From positions 242,157 to 306,156 of the forward strand of contig JAGIAT010000007.1 in assembly GCA_017744715.1 (NCBI GenBank): a DNA stretch of 64,000 nt, in the 5' to 3' direction. This DNA is from Niabella sp. GTDB taxonomy: Bacteria > Bacteroidota > Bacteroidia > Chitinophagales > Chitinophagaceae. Every line of letters starts with the position of its first letter. The first letter of the stretch is position 1. Under the pieces are notes generated by a model that was not told the origin of the DNA, did no database searches, and worked only from the letters and a program-made list of their open reading frames with translations. A program made the position numbers and the translations under genes. Positions 24,792 through 33,723 of this stretch are shown in pieces.

Positions 24792-27188
24792 TCAGTTACC
24801 CCCGACCGTTTTTTCAATCATCAGCATCCGGCCGTCGTTGGTAAGCCCTTCAATCACGACTCTGAAGCGTTTGGTACGATCGTTATTGTAAAAAATAACC
24901 GGTACCCTGGGGCTCACATTTGCGAGGTAAATATCCGGCAACCAGGCCAGGGTAAGGCGGTCGTCCGGCTTCGAAGTGTCTACATTTTTAAGATCGTAGT
25001 CGGGTGCATAAAATTGCTTGATGATGGAATATCCTCTGTACACAACGATATCTGTAGCCGCATCCGTGTTGGCAGCCAGGTCGGCTCCTTTTTTCATATA
25101 GATGGCCAGTGCCGCGCCACCGCCGGCGGTGCCCACAAAATTGCCCATCACTTTTACAAAGGCGATCTGGTTTACAGGGATGGACTCAATAAAAACAGGA
25201 TCGGTTTGCATTTCATCCAGGTAAAGCGCCATTTTACCGCCTCCAAAACCGCCGTCCCGGTATTTTACCACGTATTGTCCTTCCTGGTCGCGGCTTACCG
25301 TTACCCCGGGTATCCGGCCCTGGATGTATTCAAAAATATTCATGCCGCCACCCGGCTCATTGCGCAGATCCAGGATCCGGGAGTTGATGCCACCGGAAAA
25401 CAACCCGCTGGTATATTCATCTTCCAGTTTTTCCTTATCTGTTTTCTGACGGGCCTTTACCGTTACATTTTTTAAGGTCAGCCCTTCGGCTTTCAGATAG
25501 TCGTTGTAAGCGTCCAGCATTTTTTCCTCCACCCGGGTATTGAGTGTATCCCGGAAGGGGATCTGGATCAACGGCATCTGGAAGTTGCGGCGCAGGGAAT
25601 CGCCGTCCATCTGAACCTTGATGTACTTGCTTTTTGAGCCCTTGGTATCGGCAAACAGGATGCGGTTGGCTTCATAAAACATTTGGGGCTCCAGGTGGAA
25701 ATTACCCATGGAATCGGTATGAATGAACTTTGTAGTCCGGGCCTTGCTCAGGAGTGTATCCACCGGGGTTCGCATCATGATCACATCTTTGTTTGCAAAC
25801 GGCTTCCGGGTGCCTTCGATGGTTATTTTTCCCCTGAAGTTGATAAATCCGGGGTCCAGGTATTGTTTTGCCGGAAGGGTATTGCCGGCTACCTCACTCC
25901 ATTTAAAGCGGGTCCAGCCGTTGGTCATCATCACCAGGTCCAGCGCACTTTTGACGGAGTCTGCATCGGACCGGAAATAATAAGCCGGATTGTGAATATA
26001 TCCTTTCAGATCGCTGTTGAGCAGGAAACCGGCATAAATGTTCAGCGGACGGTAGGCTTCGGTTTCATAATCCGCGTCTGTAACGGATACGCTAAAGTTG
26101 CCGATAATGGTATCTTTTAGCTGAAAGCTGAAATGATTTTTTTGATGGGCCGTGGTATTCAGCGTGTCTTCTACCAGTTCCCCCGGTAACATATACTCTT
26201 TATTGTTTACAAAGGTGAGCCGTTCGGCCAGGGGCATATTGTCTTTATTAAATACGGTAACATGTAGGATGCCGGACAGCAGGTTATTGGTTTGGATCAC
26301 ACCGCCGATAAGGTCTTTTCCCTGCTGAAGCGGTTGCTTAAAAATGACCTGGTTGCCCATCTGCCCGATCATATAAGCGGCGCGGAATTCCGCGGGCAGC
26401 CCCTGGGGATGCTCAATTTTAAATTGTTTTCCTTTTGATGAGCCGGCGATGCTGAAGGTGATGCCTTTTTCGGTAGCAGCCGGCAGCGTATATTGTTTGG
26501 AAGGCGCCTGATCCAGTACCACATAATAGGTTTCCGACGGCTGGGGTACAAGAGTGAGGATGCCCATGCCATCGTGCCGGGTAGTGATTGCTGAAATGAT
26601 CTCTCCCTTGTTGTTTTTCAGCTGCCCGGATACATTTACCGGGAACCCGTTTTGATCCACGGCTTTAAACGCTACATTATTTAAAAGCGTATTGATGAGG
26701 TTGCCCCCTTCGGGGAAAAACTGCAGGCTGAGGGAACCGGCTGTTTCCTTGTTTTTTGTTTCTTTGGCTGCGGTTCCAAATATCTCAATGCGTTTGTTAT
26801 ACGTAAAGCCGGGCTGGTTCAGCATCAGGGGGGCATACGCGCGCAATTGGTAAGAGCCTGAAGGGAAATTCTCGGGTATTTCCACCTGTCCTAATGAAAC
26901 ACCCAGGTATGCCGGGAACACTTTCCGGATCACCACCGCTGATTTATTATCGAGCAGCTCTACATACACCGATGAGTTTTTGGTACTGGGTACGTAGTCC
27001 GACAGGAAATAGGCCTTAAACCAGATCGATTGGCCCGCAATGTACGACTCGCGGTCGAGGTGGAGATACAGCTTCTCGATGGTGTTTTTCTCGGCCCAGC
27101 TATTCAATGTTTGTTCCAGTGTTTGTGCTTTTGCAGCAAGAAAGCCGCCGATGGTGATGGCTAAAATAAACAGCTTTTTCAGACTCAT
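24792..27188 (-). CDS. Secreted MG2-domain protein with TonB-plug-like domain (paralogue 2)
   Basis: 798 residues, same plan and nearly the same length as its neighbour: signal peptide to about residue 21 (..LAAKAQ), MG2 block EKLYLHLDRESYIAGQSIWF, the shared LTFVNNKEYMLPGE and NFSVSVTDADYETEAYRPLN blocks mid-protein, MMTNGWTRFKWSEV, and a terminal plug-like segment (NIFEYIQGRIPGVTVSRD, MALYLDEMQTD). Clearly a tandem duplicate that has diverged substantially. 110 bases separate the two genes, which are probably co-transcribed from this one. No SusC-like receptor is adjacent. Confidence 0.8.
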   Translation of the reverse strand: MSLKKLFILAITIGGFLAAKAQTLEQTLNSWAEKNTIEKLYLHLDRESYIAGQSIWFKAYFLSDYVPSTKNSSVYVELLDNKSAVVIRKVFPAYLGVSLGQVEIPENFPSGSYQLRAYAPLMLNQPGFTYNKRIEIFGTAAKETKNKETAGSLSLQFFPEGGNLINTLLNNVAFKAVDQNGFPVNVSGQLKNNKGEIISAITTRHDGMGILTLVPQPSETYYVVLDQAPSKQYTLPAATEKGITFSIAGSSKGKQFKIEHPQGLPAEFRAAYMIGQMGNQVIFKQPLQQGKDLIGGVIQTNNLLSGILHVTVFNKDNMPLAERLTFVNNKEYMLPGELVEDTLNTTAHQKNHFSFQLKDTIIGNFSVSVTDADYETEAYRPLNIYAGFLLNSDLKGYIHNPAYYFRSDADSVKSALDLVMMTNGWTRFKWSEVAGNTLPAKQYLDPGFINFRGKITIEGTRKPFANKDVIMMRTPVDTLLSKARTTKFIHTDSMGNFHLEPQMFYEANRILFADTKGSKSKYIKVQMDGDSLRRNFQMPLIQIPFRDTLNTRVEEKMLDAYNDYLKAEGLTLKNVTVKARQKTDKEKLEDEYTSGLFSGGINSRILDLRNEPGGGMNIFEYIQGRIPGVTVSRDQEGQYVVKYRDGGFGGGKMALYLDEMQTDPVFIESIPVNQIAFVKVMGNFVGTAGGGAALAIYMKKGADLAANTDAATDIVVYRGYSIIKQFYAPDYDLKNVDTSKPDDRLTLAWLPDIYLANVSPRVPVIFYNNDRTKRFRVVIEGLTNDGRMLMIEKTVGGN

Positions 27189-27359
27189 TGAGATTAGTGT
27201 TATTTTTGGGAATTGAAACTACTGATTTTTTGACTTACAAAAATCATAAAAGCTTAAAACAGAAGCCTTTTTTTTGGAAAATCACTTTTCCGCGGCAGGG
27301 CGCCCAAAATAAACCGCCATTTTGTCCTTATACGGGTATTGGCAGTATTATTGACTACA

Positions 27360-27367
27360 TAGGTTTG
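27360..27367 (+). promoter_or_regulatory. Candidate -7 element for grpE-dnaJ
   Basis: TAGGTTTG matches TAnnTTTG exactly, 21 bases before the grpE ATG. A partial -33 (ATTG/TTGG) lies 17-18 bases upstream. No CIRCE-type inverted repeat is visible in the leader. Confidence 0.45.
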
Positions 27368-27388
27368 CCAACTAAATAAATAAGAAAT

Positions 27389-27943
27389 ATGAATGAAAAT
27401 ACGCAACTTCCTGAGGAAGAGAATAATGGTTTGAATATCAATGCTGATGAAAATGTTAGCGGAACGGAACATTTGACAGATCCGTTGGCTGAATCTGACC
27501 AGGAGGCACTTGAGGCAGAGCTGCGCGAAAGCAAGGACAAATACATCCGCCTGGCGGCTGAATTTGATAATTTCAGAAAAAGAACGGCAAAGGAGCGGGT
27601 GGAATTGTTTCAGACTGCCGGCAGGGAGGTGATCACCGACCTGTTGGATGTGCTGGATGATGCTGACCGGGCCCAGGCTGAACTTGAAAAATCGGCCGAC
27701 AATACGGCCCTGAAAGAAGGGGTACGGCTGGTTTTTAATAAACTCCGGAATGTATTGCAGGCCAAAGGGCTGAAACCAATGGAAGCAATCGGGAAGGACT
27801 TTGATCCGGATCTTTTTGAAGCCATTACCGAAATTCCTGCGCCCAGCGCGGATTTGCAGGGCAAGGTGGTGGATGAAGTAACGAAAGGCTACTATCTGAA
27901 TGATAAAATTATCCGTCACGCAAAAGTTGTAGTAGGTAAATAA
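27389..27943 (+). CDS. grpE: Nucleotide exchange factor GrpE
   Basis: 184 residues. Acidic disordered N-terminus, long dimerisation coiled coil (SKDKYIRLAAEFDNFRKRTA), and a C-terminal beta-wing with DPDLFEAI and VDEVTKGYYLNDKIIRHAKV, the family signature. Releases ADP from DnaK. One base separates its stop from the dnaJ start, so the two are translationally linked; dnaK is not in the window. Confidence 0.96.
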   Translation: MNENTQLPEEENNGLNINADENVSGTEHLTDPLAESDQEALEAELRESKDKYIRLAAEFDNFRKRTAKERVELFQTAGREVITDLLDVLDDADRAQAELEKSADNTALKEGVRLVFNKLRNVLQAKGLKPMEAIGKDFDPDLFEAITEIPAPSADLQGKVVDEVTKGYYLNDKIIRHAKVVVGK

Positions 27944-27944
27944 C

Positions 27945-29102
27945 ATGTCAAAAAGAGATTATTACGAGGTACTGGGTGTTTCAAAATCTGCATCTGCAGA
28001 CGAAATAAAAAAAGCCTATCGTAAAGTAGCTATGCAATTTCACCCGGACCGCAATCCGGGCGATAAAGCTGCGGAAGATAAATTTAAAGAGGCGGCTGAG
28101 GCATATGAAATTCTGAGCGATGCCGATAAACGGGCCCAGTACGACCGGTTTGGCCATGCCGGTGTAAGCGGCAACGGCCGCGGCTTTGGAGGTGGAATGA
28201 ATATGGATGACATCTTCAGCCAGTTTGGAGATGTATTTGGGGAAGACCTGTTCGGAAGCTTTTTTGGCGGCGGACGCGGTGGCCGGCAGGGGCAGCGGGC
28301 CCGGGGCGTAAGGGGCAGCAACCTGCGGGTAAAGCTGAAATTGAGTTATGAAGAGATCGCCAAAGGTGTTACCAAAAATATCAAGGTAAAAAAATATGTA
28401 AGCTGTACCACCTGCGGCGGCAGTGGCGCCAAGGATAAAGGCAGTGTGCAAACCTGTAGCACCTGTCAGGGCTCGGGCCAGGTACGCCGGGTACAAAATA
28501 CCTTCCTGGGGCAGATGCAAACAGTTACTACCTGTCCTACCTGTAACGGAGAGGGTACTACCATCACGGCAAAATGCGGCAGCTGTAAAGGCGAAGGAAG
28601 GGTATACGCCGAAGAAACCATCACTATTGATGTTCCTGCCGGGGTACAGGCCGGGATGCAGCTGAGCGTAAGCGGCAAAGGAAATGCCGGGGAACGTGGC
28701 GGTGCTGCCGGCGATCTGATTGTGTTAATTGAAGAGGAAGCACACAAAGAATTGCACCGGGAAGGATTGAACGTGGCATACGACCTGCATATTTCCTTTA
28801 CCGATGCCGTTTTTGGTACCAGCCTTGAGGTGCCAACCATCGACGGCAGGGCTAAAATTAAAATTCCGCCCGGTACGCAAAGTGGTAAAATATTCCGGTT
28901 AAAAGGCAAGGGCTTCCCCAACGTGCATTCGCACTATGAAAAAGGAGACCAGCTGATTCAGGTAAATGTATGGACACCGCAGCAACTGACCGATGAGGAA
29001 AAAGAGCTGCTGGAAAAACTTTCGGAATCATCCAATATGAAACCGCAGCCGGAAAAGGCCGAAAAAGGTTTCTTTGATAAAATAAGAGACCTGTTCAGCT
29101 AA
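27945..29102 (+). CDS. dnaJ: Chaperone protein DnaJ
   Basis: 385-residue type I J protein. J domain 1-70 with HPD at 33-35, Gly/Phe-rich linker about 75-125, four CxxCxGxG zinc-finger repeats about 152-212 (CTTCGGSG, CSTCQGSG, CPTCNGEG, CGSCKGEG), then two beta-sandwich substrate-binding domains and a dimerisation tail. Delivers clients to DnaK and stimulates its ATPase. Co-operonic with grpE; followed by a strong terminator. Confidence 0.97.
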   Translation: MSKRDYYEVLGVSKSASADEIKKAYRKVAMQFHPDRNPGDKAAEDKFKEAAEAYEILSDADKRAQYDRFGHAGVSGNGRGFGGGMNMDDIFSQFGDVFGEDLFGSFFGGGRGGRQGQRARGVRGSNLRVKLKLSYEEIAKGVTKNIKVKKYVSCTTCGGSGAKDKGSVQTCSTCQGSGQVRRVQNTFLGQMQTVTTCPTCNGEGTTITAKCGSCKGEGRVYAEETITIDVPAGVQAGMQLSVSGKGNAGERGGAAGDLIVLIEEEAHKELHREGLNVAYDLHISFTDAVFGTSLEVPTIDGRAKIKIPPGTQSGKIFRLKGKGFPNVHSHYEKGDQLIQVNVWTPQQLTDEEKELLEKLSESSNMKPQPEKAEKGFFDKIRDLFS

Positions 29103-29136
29103 GCCGCTCTGAGGACGCCGGCCGGTCAATTCATTG

Positions 29137-29176
29137 CAGCCTTAAACCCGTCTTGGGTTTGAGGCTGTTTTGTTTT
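29137..29176 (+). terminator. Intrinsic terminator behind grpE-dnaJ
   Basis: CAGCCTTAAACCC / GGGTTTGAGGCTG form a 13-pair stem (one G-U) around a GTCTT loop, followed by TTTTGTTTT. Confidence 0.9.
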
Positions 29177-29205
29177 AGATTTGCTGCCACTATAAAACAC
29201 AAAAG

Positions 29206-30057
29206 ATGATCCATATTGTATTTAACCAGGTGGAGGTGGAGCTGATGCAGCAGGTTACAGCCCTGGACGAAACCCTGCAGGGACCCGTAGTGCAGATCCG
29301 GGATGATTTTGCCGTGGGCCCGCTTGCCGGCCTGGATACAGAAGAAGGATGGGAGGCCCGGCTGAACTGGTGGCGCGAACTGCTGAAGGGCGCCCCTTAT
29401 CCGGATGACCTGGTGGGCAGTTTTGATGACCGGAAGACCGTTGCCGCCCTAAAGGCGCAGCTTACCGCAGATCCGGAAGAAGTGATCTGGATATGGATGG
29501 GACAAAACCAGCATGATGTATGTGGCTATTACTGGCTCATTCCCCAGTTGAAGGAATTCCAGGGGCGCATCATGGTATTGTATATGAACAACCTGCCGTT
29601 TATCAATGATAAGGGACAGATCTTTTACCCCTCCTGGCTGTCGGAGATCCGGCCTTCTGAATTTTTAAAGGCACGGAAGCTGGCGCGACCAGTAACACTG
29701 AGTGAGTTTGAAATTGATCCGGACGAGTGGAACAAGCTGGTTCAGGAAAATGCGGTGGTGCGGATGCTGGAGGGTGGCAAAAAGATTGCGGGCCGCGACG
29801 CTTCGTTTTATGATGATGAAATTTTAAAGAACCTCACCGGCGAATGGCAGAAGGCAACGCGGGTATTATCCAATACGCTGAACCGGATGAAGATCAAAAC
29901 CGGTGATGTGTTTATTATGTGGCGGATGAAGGAACTGATCACTGCCGGAAAAATAACAGCAGAAGGAGAAACGGATAAAGACTGGAAAAGCTTTGATGTG
30001 CGGCTGGCCGGTAAAAAGGAAGCTGCAGAGGAGCTGGCCGCGGATGCCGGATCGTAA
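29206..30057 (+). CDS. DUF1835/DUF3658 domain protein
   Basis: 283 residues, no signal peptide. The N-terminal half carries the DUF1835 style (IHIVFNQVEVELMQQ, IRDDFAVGPLAGLD, WIWMGQNQHDVCGYYWL) and the C-terminal half the DUF3658 style (LKNLTGEWQKATRVLSN, VFIMWRMKELI). These two domains normally occur together in Bacteroidota and some Firmicutes; biochemical function unknown to me. Fifteen bases ahead of the DUF4260 gene, so likely co-transcribed with it and with parC. Confidence 0.8.
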   Translation: MIHIVFNQVEVELMQQVTALDETLQGPVVQIRDDFAVGPLAGLDTEEGWEARLNWWRELLKGAPYPDDLVGSFDDRKTVAALKAQLTADPEEVIWIWMGQNQHDVCGYYWLIPQLKEFQGRIMVLYMNNLPFINDKGQIFYPSWLSEIRPSEFLKARKLARPVTLSEFEIDPDEWNKLVQENAVVRMLEGGKKIAGRDASFYDDEILKNLTGEWQKATRVLSNTLNRMKIKTGDVFIMWRMKELITAGKITAEGETDKDWKSFDVRLAGKKEAAEELAADAGS

Positions 30058-30071
30058 ACCGGGAAAAAATA

Positions 30072-30440
30072 ATGAAAACGCTCCTTACCCTTGAAGAAAT
30101 CGGGATGGCATTGCTGGCCATCGTTGGACTTTATCATTACCAGGCGCCCTGGTGGATCTATATACTGCTGCTTTTCGGGCCCGATATCAGCATGACGGGG
30201 TACCTGATCAGCAACAGGGCAGGGGCTGCTTTGTATAATCTTTTTCATCACAAAACAGTGGCCATTTTGCTTTATCTTGCCGGCGTTGCGCTGGCCAGCC
30301 AGGTATGGATACTTTCGGGGATCATTCTCTTTGGCCACGCATCATTAGACCGGATCCTGGGGTACGGACTGAAGTTAAAACAAGGATTTAATTATACGCA
30401 TTTAGGACTTATAGGAAAGAAAGAACATGAAAGACGATAG
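30072..30440 (+). CDS. DUF4260 small membrane protein
   Basis: 122 residues with about four hydrophobic segments (IGMALLAIVGLYHY, WWIYILLLFGPDISM, VAILLYLAGVALASQVWIL, IILFGHASLDRILGYGL). The GPDISM and HASLDRILGYGLK motifs are characteristic of DUF4260. Function unknown. Its end overlaps the parC start by 14 bases, which implies coupled translation, although no functional link to topoisomerase is known. Confidence 0.85.
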   Translation: MKTLLTLEEIGMALLAIVGLYHYQAPWWIYILLLFGPDISMTGYLISNRAGAALYNLFHHKTVAILLYLAGVALASQVWILSGIILFGHASLDRILGYGLKLKQGFNYTHLGLIGKKEHERR

Positions 30441-32949
30441 CACAACAGCAGAAGGAACATTTGAAGACAATGAGATTACCGGGTTGCAGGGCCAGTTTAA
30501 AACCTGGTTCCTGGACTATGCATCCTATGTGATTTTGGAGCGGGCGGTGCCTGCAATTGAAGACGGGTTAAAACCGGTACAGCGCCGGATCCTTCATTCG
30601 ATGAAGCAGATGGATGACGGCCGCTTGCACAAGGTAGCAAATATTGTAGGGCAAACCATGTCGTATCACCCGCACGGGGATATGAGTATCCGGGATGCAC
30701 TGGTAAATATGGGGCAGAAAGACCTGCTGATCGATACGCAGGGTAACTGGGGAAACGTGGAAACCGGTGATGATGCGGCGGCGTCCCGCTATATTGAAGC
30801 GCGCCTGAGCAAGTTTGCCCTGGAAGTAGCCTTCAATGCCAAAACAACCGATTGGCAATTGAGCTACGATGGAAGAAATAATGAGCCCATTACGCTGCCC
30901 ATGAAGTTTCCGCTGCTGCTGGCACAGGGGGCGGAGGGGATTGCGGTGGGCTTATCGACCAAGATCCTTCCGCACAATTTTATTGAACTGATCGAGGCAT
31001 CGATCAAATACCTGAAGGGCAAGAAATTTGAATTGTACCCCGATTTTCAGACGGGTGGTATGATTGATGTGGCCGATTATAATAACGGGAAGAGAGGCGG
31101 TAAGGTAAAAGTACGGGCACATATCGAGGAGCTGGATAAAAAAACGCTGCTGATCAAAAGTGTGCCTTACGCGGTAACCACCGATCAGCTGATCGAATCG
31201 ATCGTAAAGGCAAACGACCAGGGGAAAATAAAGATCAAAAAGGTTACGGATAATACTGCAGCAAACGTAGAAGTGCAGGTAGACCTGGCGCCGGGTATCT
31301 CCCCCGATATCACCATCGACGCCCTGTATAAATTTACGTCCTGCGAAATTTCCATTTCTCCCAATGCCTGCGTGATCGTGGATAAAAAGCCGCGGTTCCT
31401 TTCGGTACCGGACCTGCTGAAGATTTCGGCCGATAATACAAAGGACCTGCTGCAAAAGGAACTGGAAATAAAACTGGCGGAACTGAACGAGAAATGGCAT
31501 TATACTTCGCTTGAAAAGATTTTCTTTGAAGAAAAGATCTATAAAGAGCTGGAAAAAAAGTATGAGACCTGGGATAAAGTGATCAGCGCCATCGATAAGG
31601 CCTTTGTACCGTTTAAAAAGCAACTGAAGCGCGATATAACCCGGGAAGATATCCTGAAGCTGACGGAGAAACCCGTTCGCCGGATCTACCGGCTTGACAT
31701 TGATGAACTGAATGCCCAGATCAAGGGACTGGAAGCGGAGATCAAACAGGTGAAGTATGACCTGGAGCACCTGGTAGACTATGCGGTGGCCTATTTTGAA
31801 AACCTGTTGAAGAAATTCAGTAAAGGCAAAGAGCGTAAAACTGAGATCAAACAGTTTGAAGTGATCGAAGCACGGAATGTGGTGATTGCAAATACCAAAC
31901 TGTATATGGACCGTTCCGGGGGTTTTATCGGCACCGGTCTGAAAAAAGAAGAATTCTTATTTGATTGTTCCGACCTGGATGATATCATCGTATTTACAAA
32001 GCGGGGGATCATGAAAGTGATCAAAGTGTCTGACAAAACCTTTGTGGGTAAGGACATCCTGTATGCCGCGGTCTTTTTAAAGAATGACGAGCGCACTACC
32101 TATAATATGATTTATGTGGATGGTAAAACAGGAGTAAGCTATGCCAAGCGTTTTAACGTAACCGGTATTACGCGCGATAAAGTATACGACCTTACAAAAG
32201 GAGATGAGAAGAGTAAAGTGCACTACTTTACCGTAAATCCCAACGGGGAAGCGGAAGTTGTAAAAATTACCCTGAGTCCGAATTCTTCGGCACGGGTAAA
32301 AGAACTGGAGTTTTATTTTGAAGAGCTGGCTATTAAAGGGCGCAGCAGCATGGGGAACCAGGTAACCAAATACCCGATTAAGTCTGTTAAATTTAAGGAG
32401 GCGGGGCGTGCCACGCTTAGCGGAAGAAAGCTTTGGTTCGATGATAAATTCGGCCGTCTGAGCGCTGAAGAAAAAGGGCAATACCTGGGTATGTTTGAAC
32501 CGGACGATCGCATACTGGTACTGTATACGGATGGCTATTATGAAATAACCGACCAGGAGATGACCCAGAAATTTGATGCGGATAAAGTATTACTGATTGA
32601 GCGGTTTGATCCGGAAAAGATCATTACGGCGGTGTATGTGGATCAAAAATTGCTGCAGTTTAATGTAAAGCGGTTTAAAATAGAAACTTCTACGCTGAAG
32701 AATAAATTCCTCTTTATAAAAGAGGGTGATGGAAACTACCTGGAATGCGCCACTACTATGGATGAGCCGGTGCTGATGGTACAAAGCGGAAAGGGCAGCC
32801 AGATACGCAATGCAAAGTTCAAGCTGGCCAAGATCACCGATGTAATGGGCTGGAAAGCGGTGGGCGCCAAACTGACCGATTACAACAAATCGGTAGTGAT
32901 GGAGTGGGTGGAAAATGAGAAGCCGACCAACCAGCAGGAGTTGTTTTAA
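30427..32949 (+). CDS. parC: DNA topoisomerase IV subunit A (ParC)
   Basis: 840 residues, GyrA/ParC family. Active-site Tyr122 follows Arg121 in AAASRYIEARL; quinolone-pocket region HPHGDMSIRDALVNMGQ; GAEGIAVGLSTKILPHNF; central coiled coil; C-terminal beta-pinwheel. The C-terminal domain lacks an obvious GyrA-box (QRRGGKG-like) and the start is of the divergent Bacteroidota type, which favours ParC over GyrA. Works with ParE to decatenate chromosomes; parE is not in the window. Overlaps DUF4260 by 14 bases. Confidence 0.9.
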   Translation: MKDDSTTAEGTFEDNEITGLQGQFKTWFLDYASYVILERAVPAIEDGLKPVQRRILHSMKQMDDGRLHKVANIVGQTMSYHPHGDMSIRDALVNMGQKDLLIDTQGNWGNVETGDDAAASRYIEARLSKFALEVAFNAKTTDWQLSYDGRNNEPITLPMKFPLLLAQGAEGIAVGLSTKILPHNFIELIEASIKYLKGKKFELYPDFQTGGMIDVADYNNGKRGGKVKVRAHIEELDKKTLLIKSVPYAVTTDQLIESIVKANDQGKIKIKKVTDNTAANVEVQVDLAPGISPDITIDALYKFTSCEISISPNACVIVDKKPRFLSVPDLLKISADNTKDLLQKELEIKLAELNEKWHYTSLEKIFFEEKIYKELEKKYETWDKVISAIDKAFVPFKKQLKRDITREDILKLTEKPVRRIYRLDIDELNAQIKGLEAEIKQVKYDLEHLVDYAVAYFENLLKKFSKGKERKTEIKQFEVIEARNVVIANTKLYMDRSGGFIGTGLKKEEFLFDCSDLDDIIVFTKRGIMKVIKVSDKTFVGKDILYAAVFLKNDERTTYNMIYVDGKTGVSYAKRFNVTGITRDKVYDLTKGDEKSKVHYFTVNPNGEAEVVKITLSPNSSARVKELEFYFEELAIKGRSSMGNQVTKYPIKSVKFKEAGRATLSGRKLWFDDKFGRLSAEEKGQYLGMFEPDDRILVLYTDGYYEITDQEMTQKFDADKVLLIERFDPEKIITAVYVDQKLLQFNVKRFKIETSTLKNKFLFIKEGDGNYLECATTMDEPVLMVQSGKGSQIRNAKFKLAKITDVMGWKAVGAKLTDYNKSVVMEWVENEKPTNQQELF

Positions 32950-32951
32950 AC

Positions 32952-32998
32952 GTTATGCGAAACTTAAGAGTTATGCGAAACTTTAAGTTTCGCATAAC
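32952..32998. repeat. Left-left-right palindromic element upstream of mgtC
   Basis: GTTATGCGAAACTT occurs twice directly (32952-32965 and 32970-32983), followed after one base by its exact reverse complement AAGTTTCGCATAAC (32985-32998). A related L-L-R element with changed bases lies at 33666-33709, past the gene. There is no T-run, so it is not a typical terminator. Confidence 0.8.
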
Positions 32999-33015
32999 AT
33001 AATACGATTTAAACA

Positions 33016-33663
33016 ATGACCGATATTTTTGAAATAGCGGATCTGTATAAGGCCCTGCTGGCATTGCTGGCAGGTGTGATTCTTGGGCTGGAACGCGAGC
33101 TTAAGGATAAAGCTGCGGGCTTAAAGACCATTTCGGTTATCTGCCTGGGTTCGGCATTGTTTTCCATTTTATCATTAAAGATCACCGGTCCTTATGCAGA
33201 TGGCGCGCGCATCGCCTCTTATATTGTAAGTGGGATCGGTTTCCTTGGGGCAGGCGTGATCTTTAAAGACGGCGCCAATGTTTCGGGTCTGACCACCGCC
33301 AGTGTTATCTGGATGGCTGCAGCAGTGGGCATGTCTATTGGTTTTGGTAAGATTTATCTTGCCGCCATCTTCCTGGCTACTTGTTTGCTGATCATTTATA
33401 CGGGGCGCTATCTGAACCTGGCACTTTTTTCGGGTAAAACCAACCGGGTATTAAAGATCATCTTACTGCACAACAATACGGCGATCAAAGATGAGATCAT
33501 CAAGCAGCTGAAACCCTATACGTCCAGACTGGAGCAGGTAAAACTGGAATCATTCCCGGAGAAAATGATTGTATCCCTGAACCTGATGATCCCTACCAAA
33601 AATCTGGCGCAGCTGGAAGAGTACCTGGTAAAGGAACACCGGATCGAAAGTTTTGAATTATAA
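33016..33663 (+). CDS. MgtC/SapB-family membrane protein
   Basis: 215 residues. Several transmembrane helices in the first 140 residues with family motifs GVILGLERELKDKAAGLKT, IASYIVSGIGFLGAGVIF and GLTTASVIWMAAAVG; a cytosolic ACT-like C-terminal domain about 145-215. MgtC proteins are linked to magnesium limitation and to modulation of F-ATPase or turgor in other bacteria. Monocistronic between two related palindromic elements. Confidence 0.92.
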   Translation: MTDIFEIADLYKALLALLAGVILGLERELKDKAAGLKTISVICLGSALFSILSLKITGPYADGARIASYIVSGIGFLGAGVIFKDGANVSGLTTASVIWMAAAVGMSIGFGKIYLAAIFLATCLLIIYTGRYLNLALFSGKTNRVLKIILLHNNTAIKDEIIKQLKPYTSRLEQVKLESFPEKMIVSLNLMIPTKNLAQLEEYLVKEHRIESFEL

Positions 33664-33665
33664 GC

Positions 33666-33709
33666 GTTCTGCGAAACTAAGCTCTGCGAAACTTCAAGTT
33701 TCGCAGAAC
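33666..33709. repeat. Left-left-right palindromic element downstream of mgtC
   Basis: GTTCTGCGAAACT (33666-33678), GCTCTGCGAAACTT (33681-33694), one base, then AAGTTTCGCAGAAC (33696-33709). Compared with the upstream element, A/T in the arm is C/G here in both arms, so pairing of the outer arm is kept. Confidence 0.8.
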
Positions 33710-33723
33710 ATTAAACAAAAACA

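Noticed and set aside
27254..27946. Long minus-strand open frame opposite grpE
   Set aside because: Same cause: antisense of a well-identified conserved gene.
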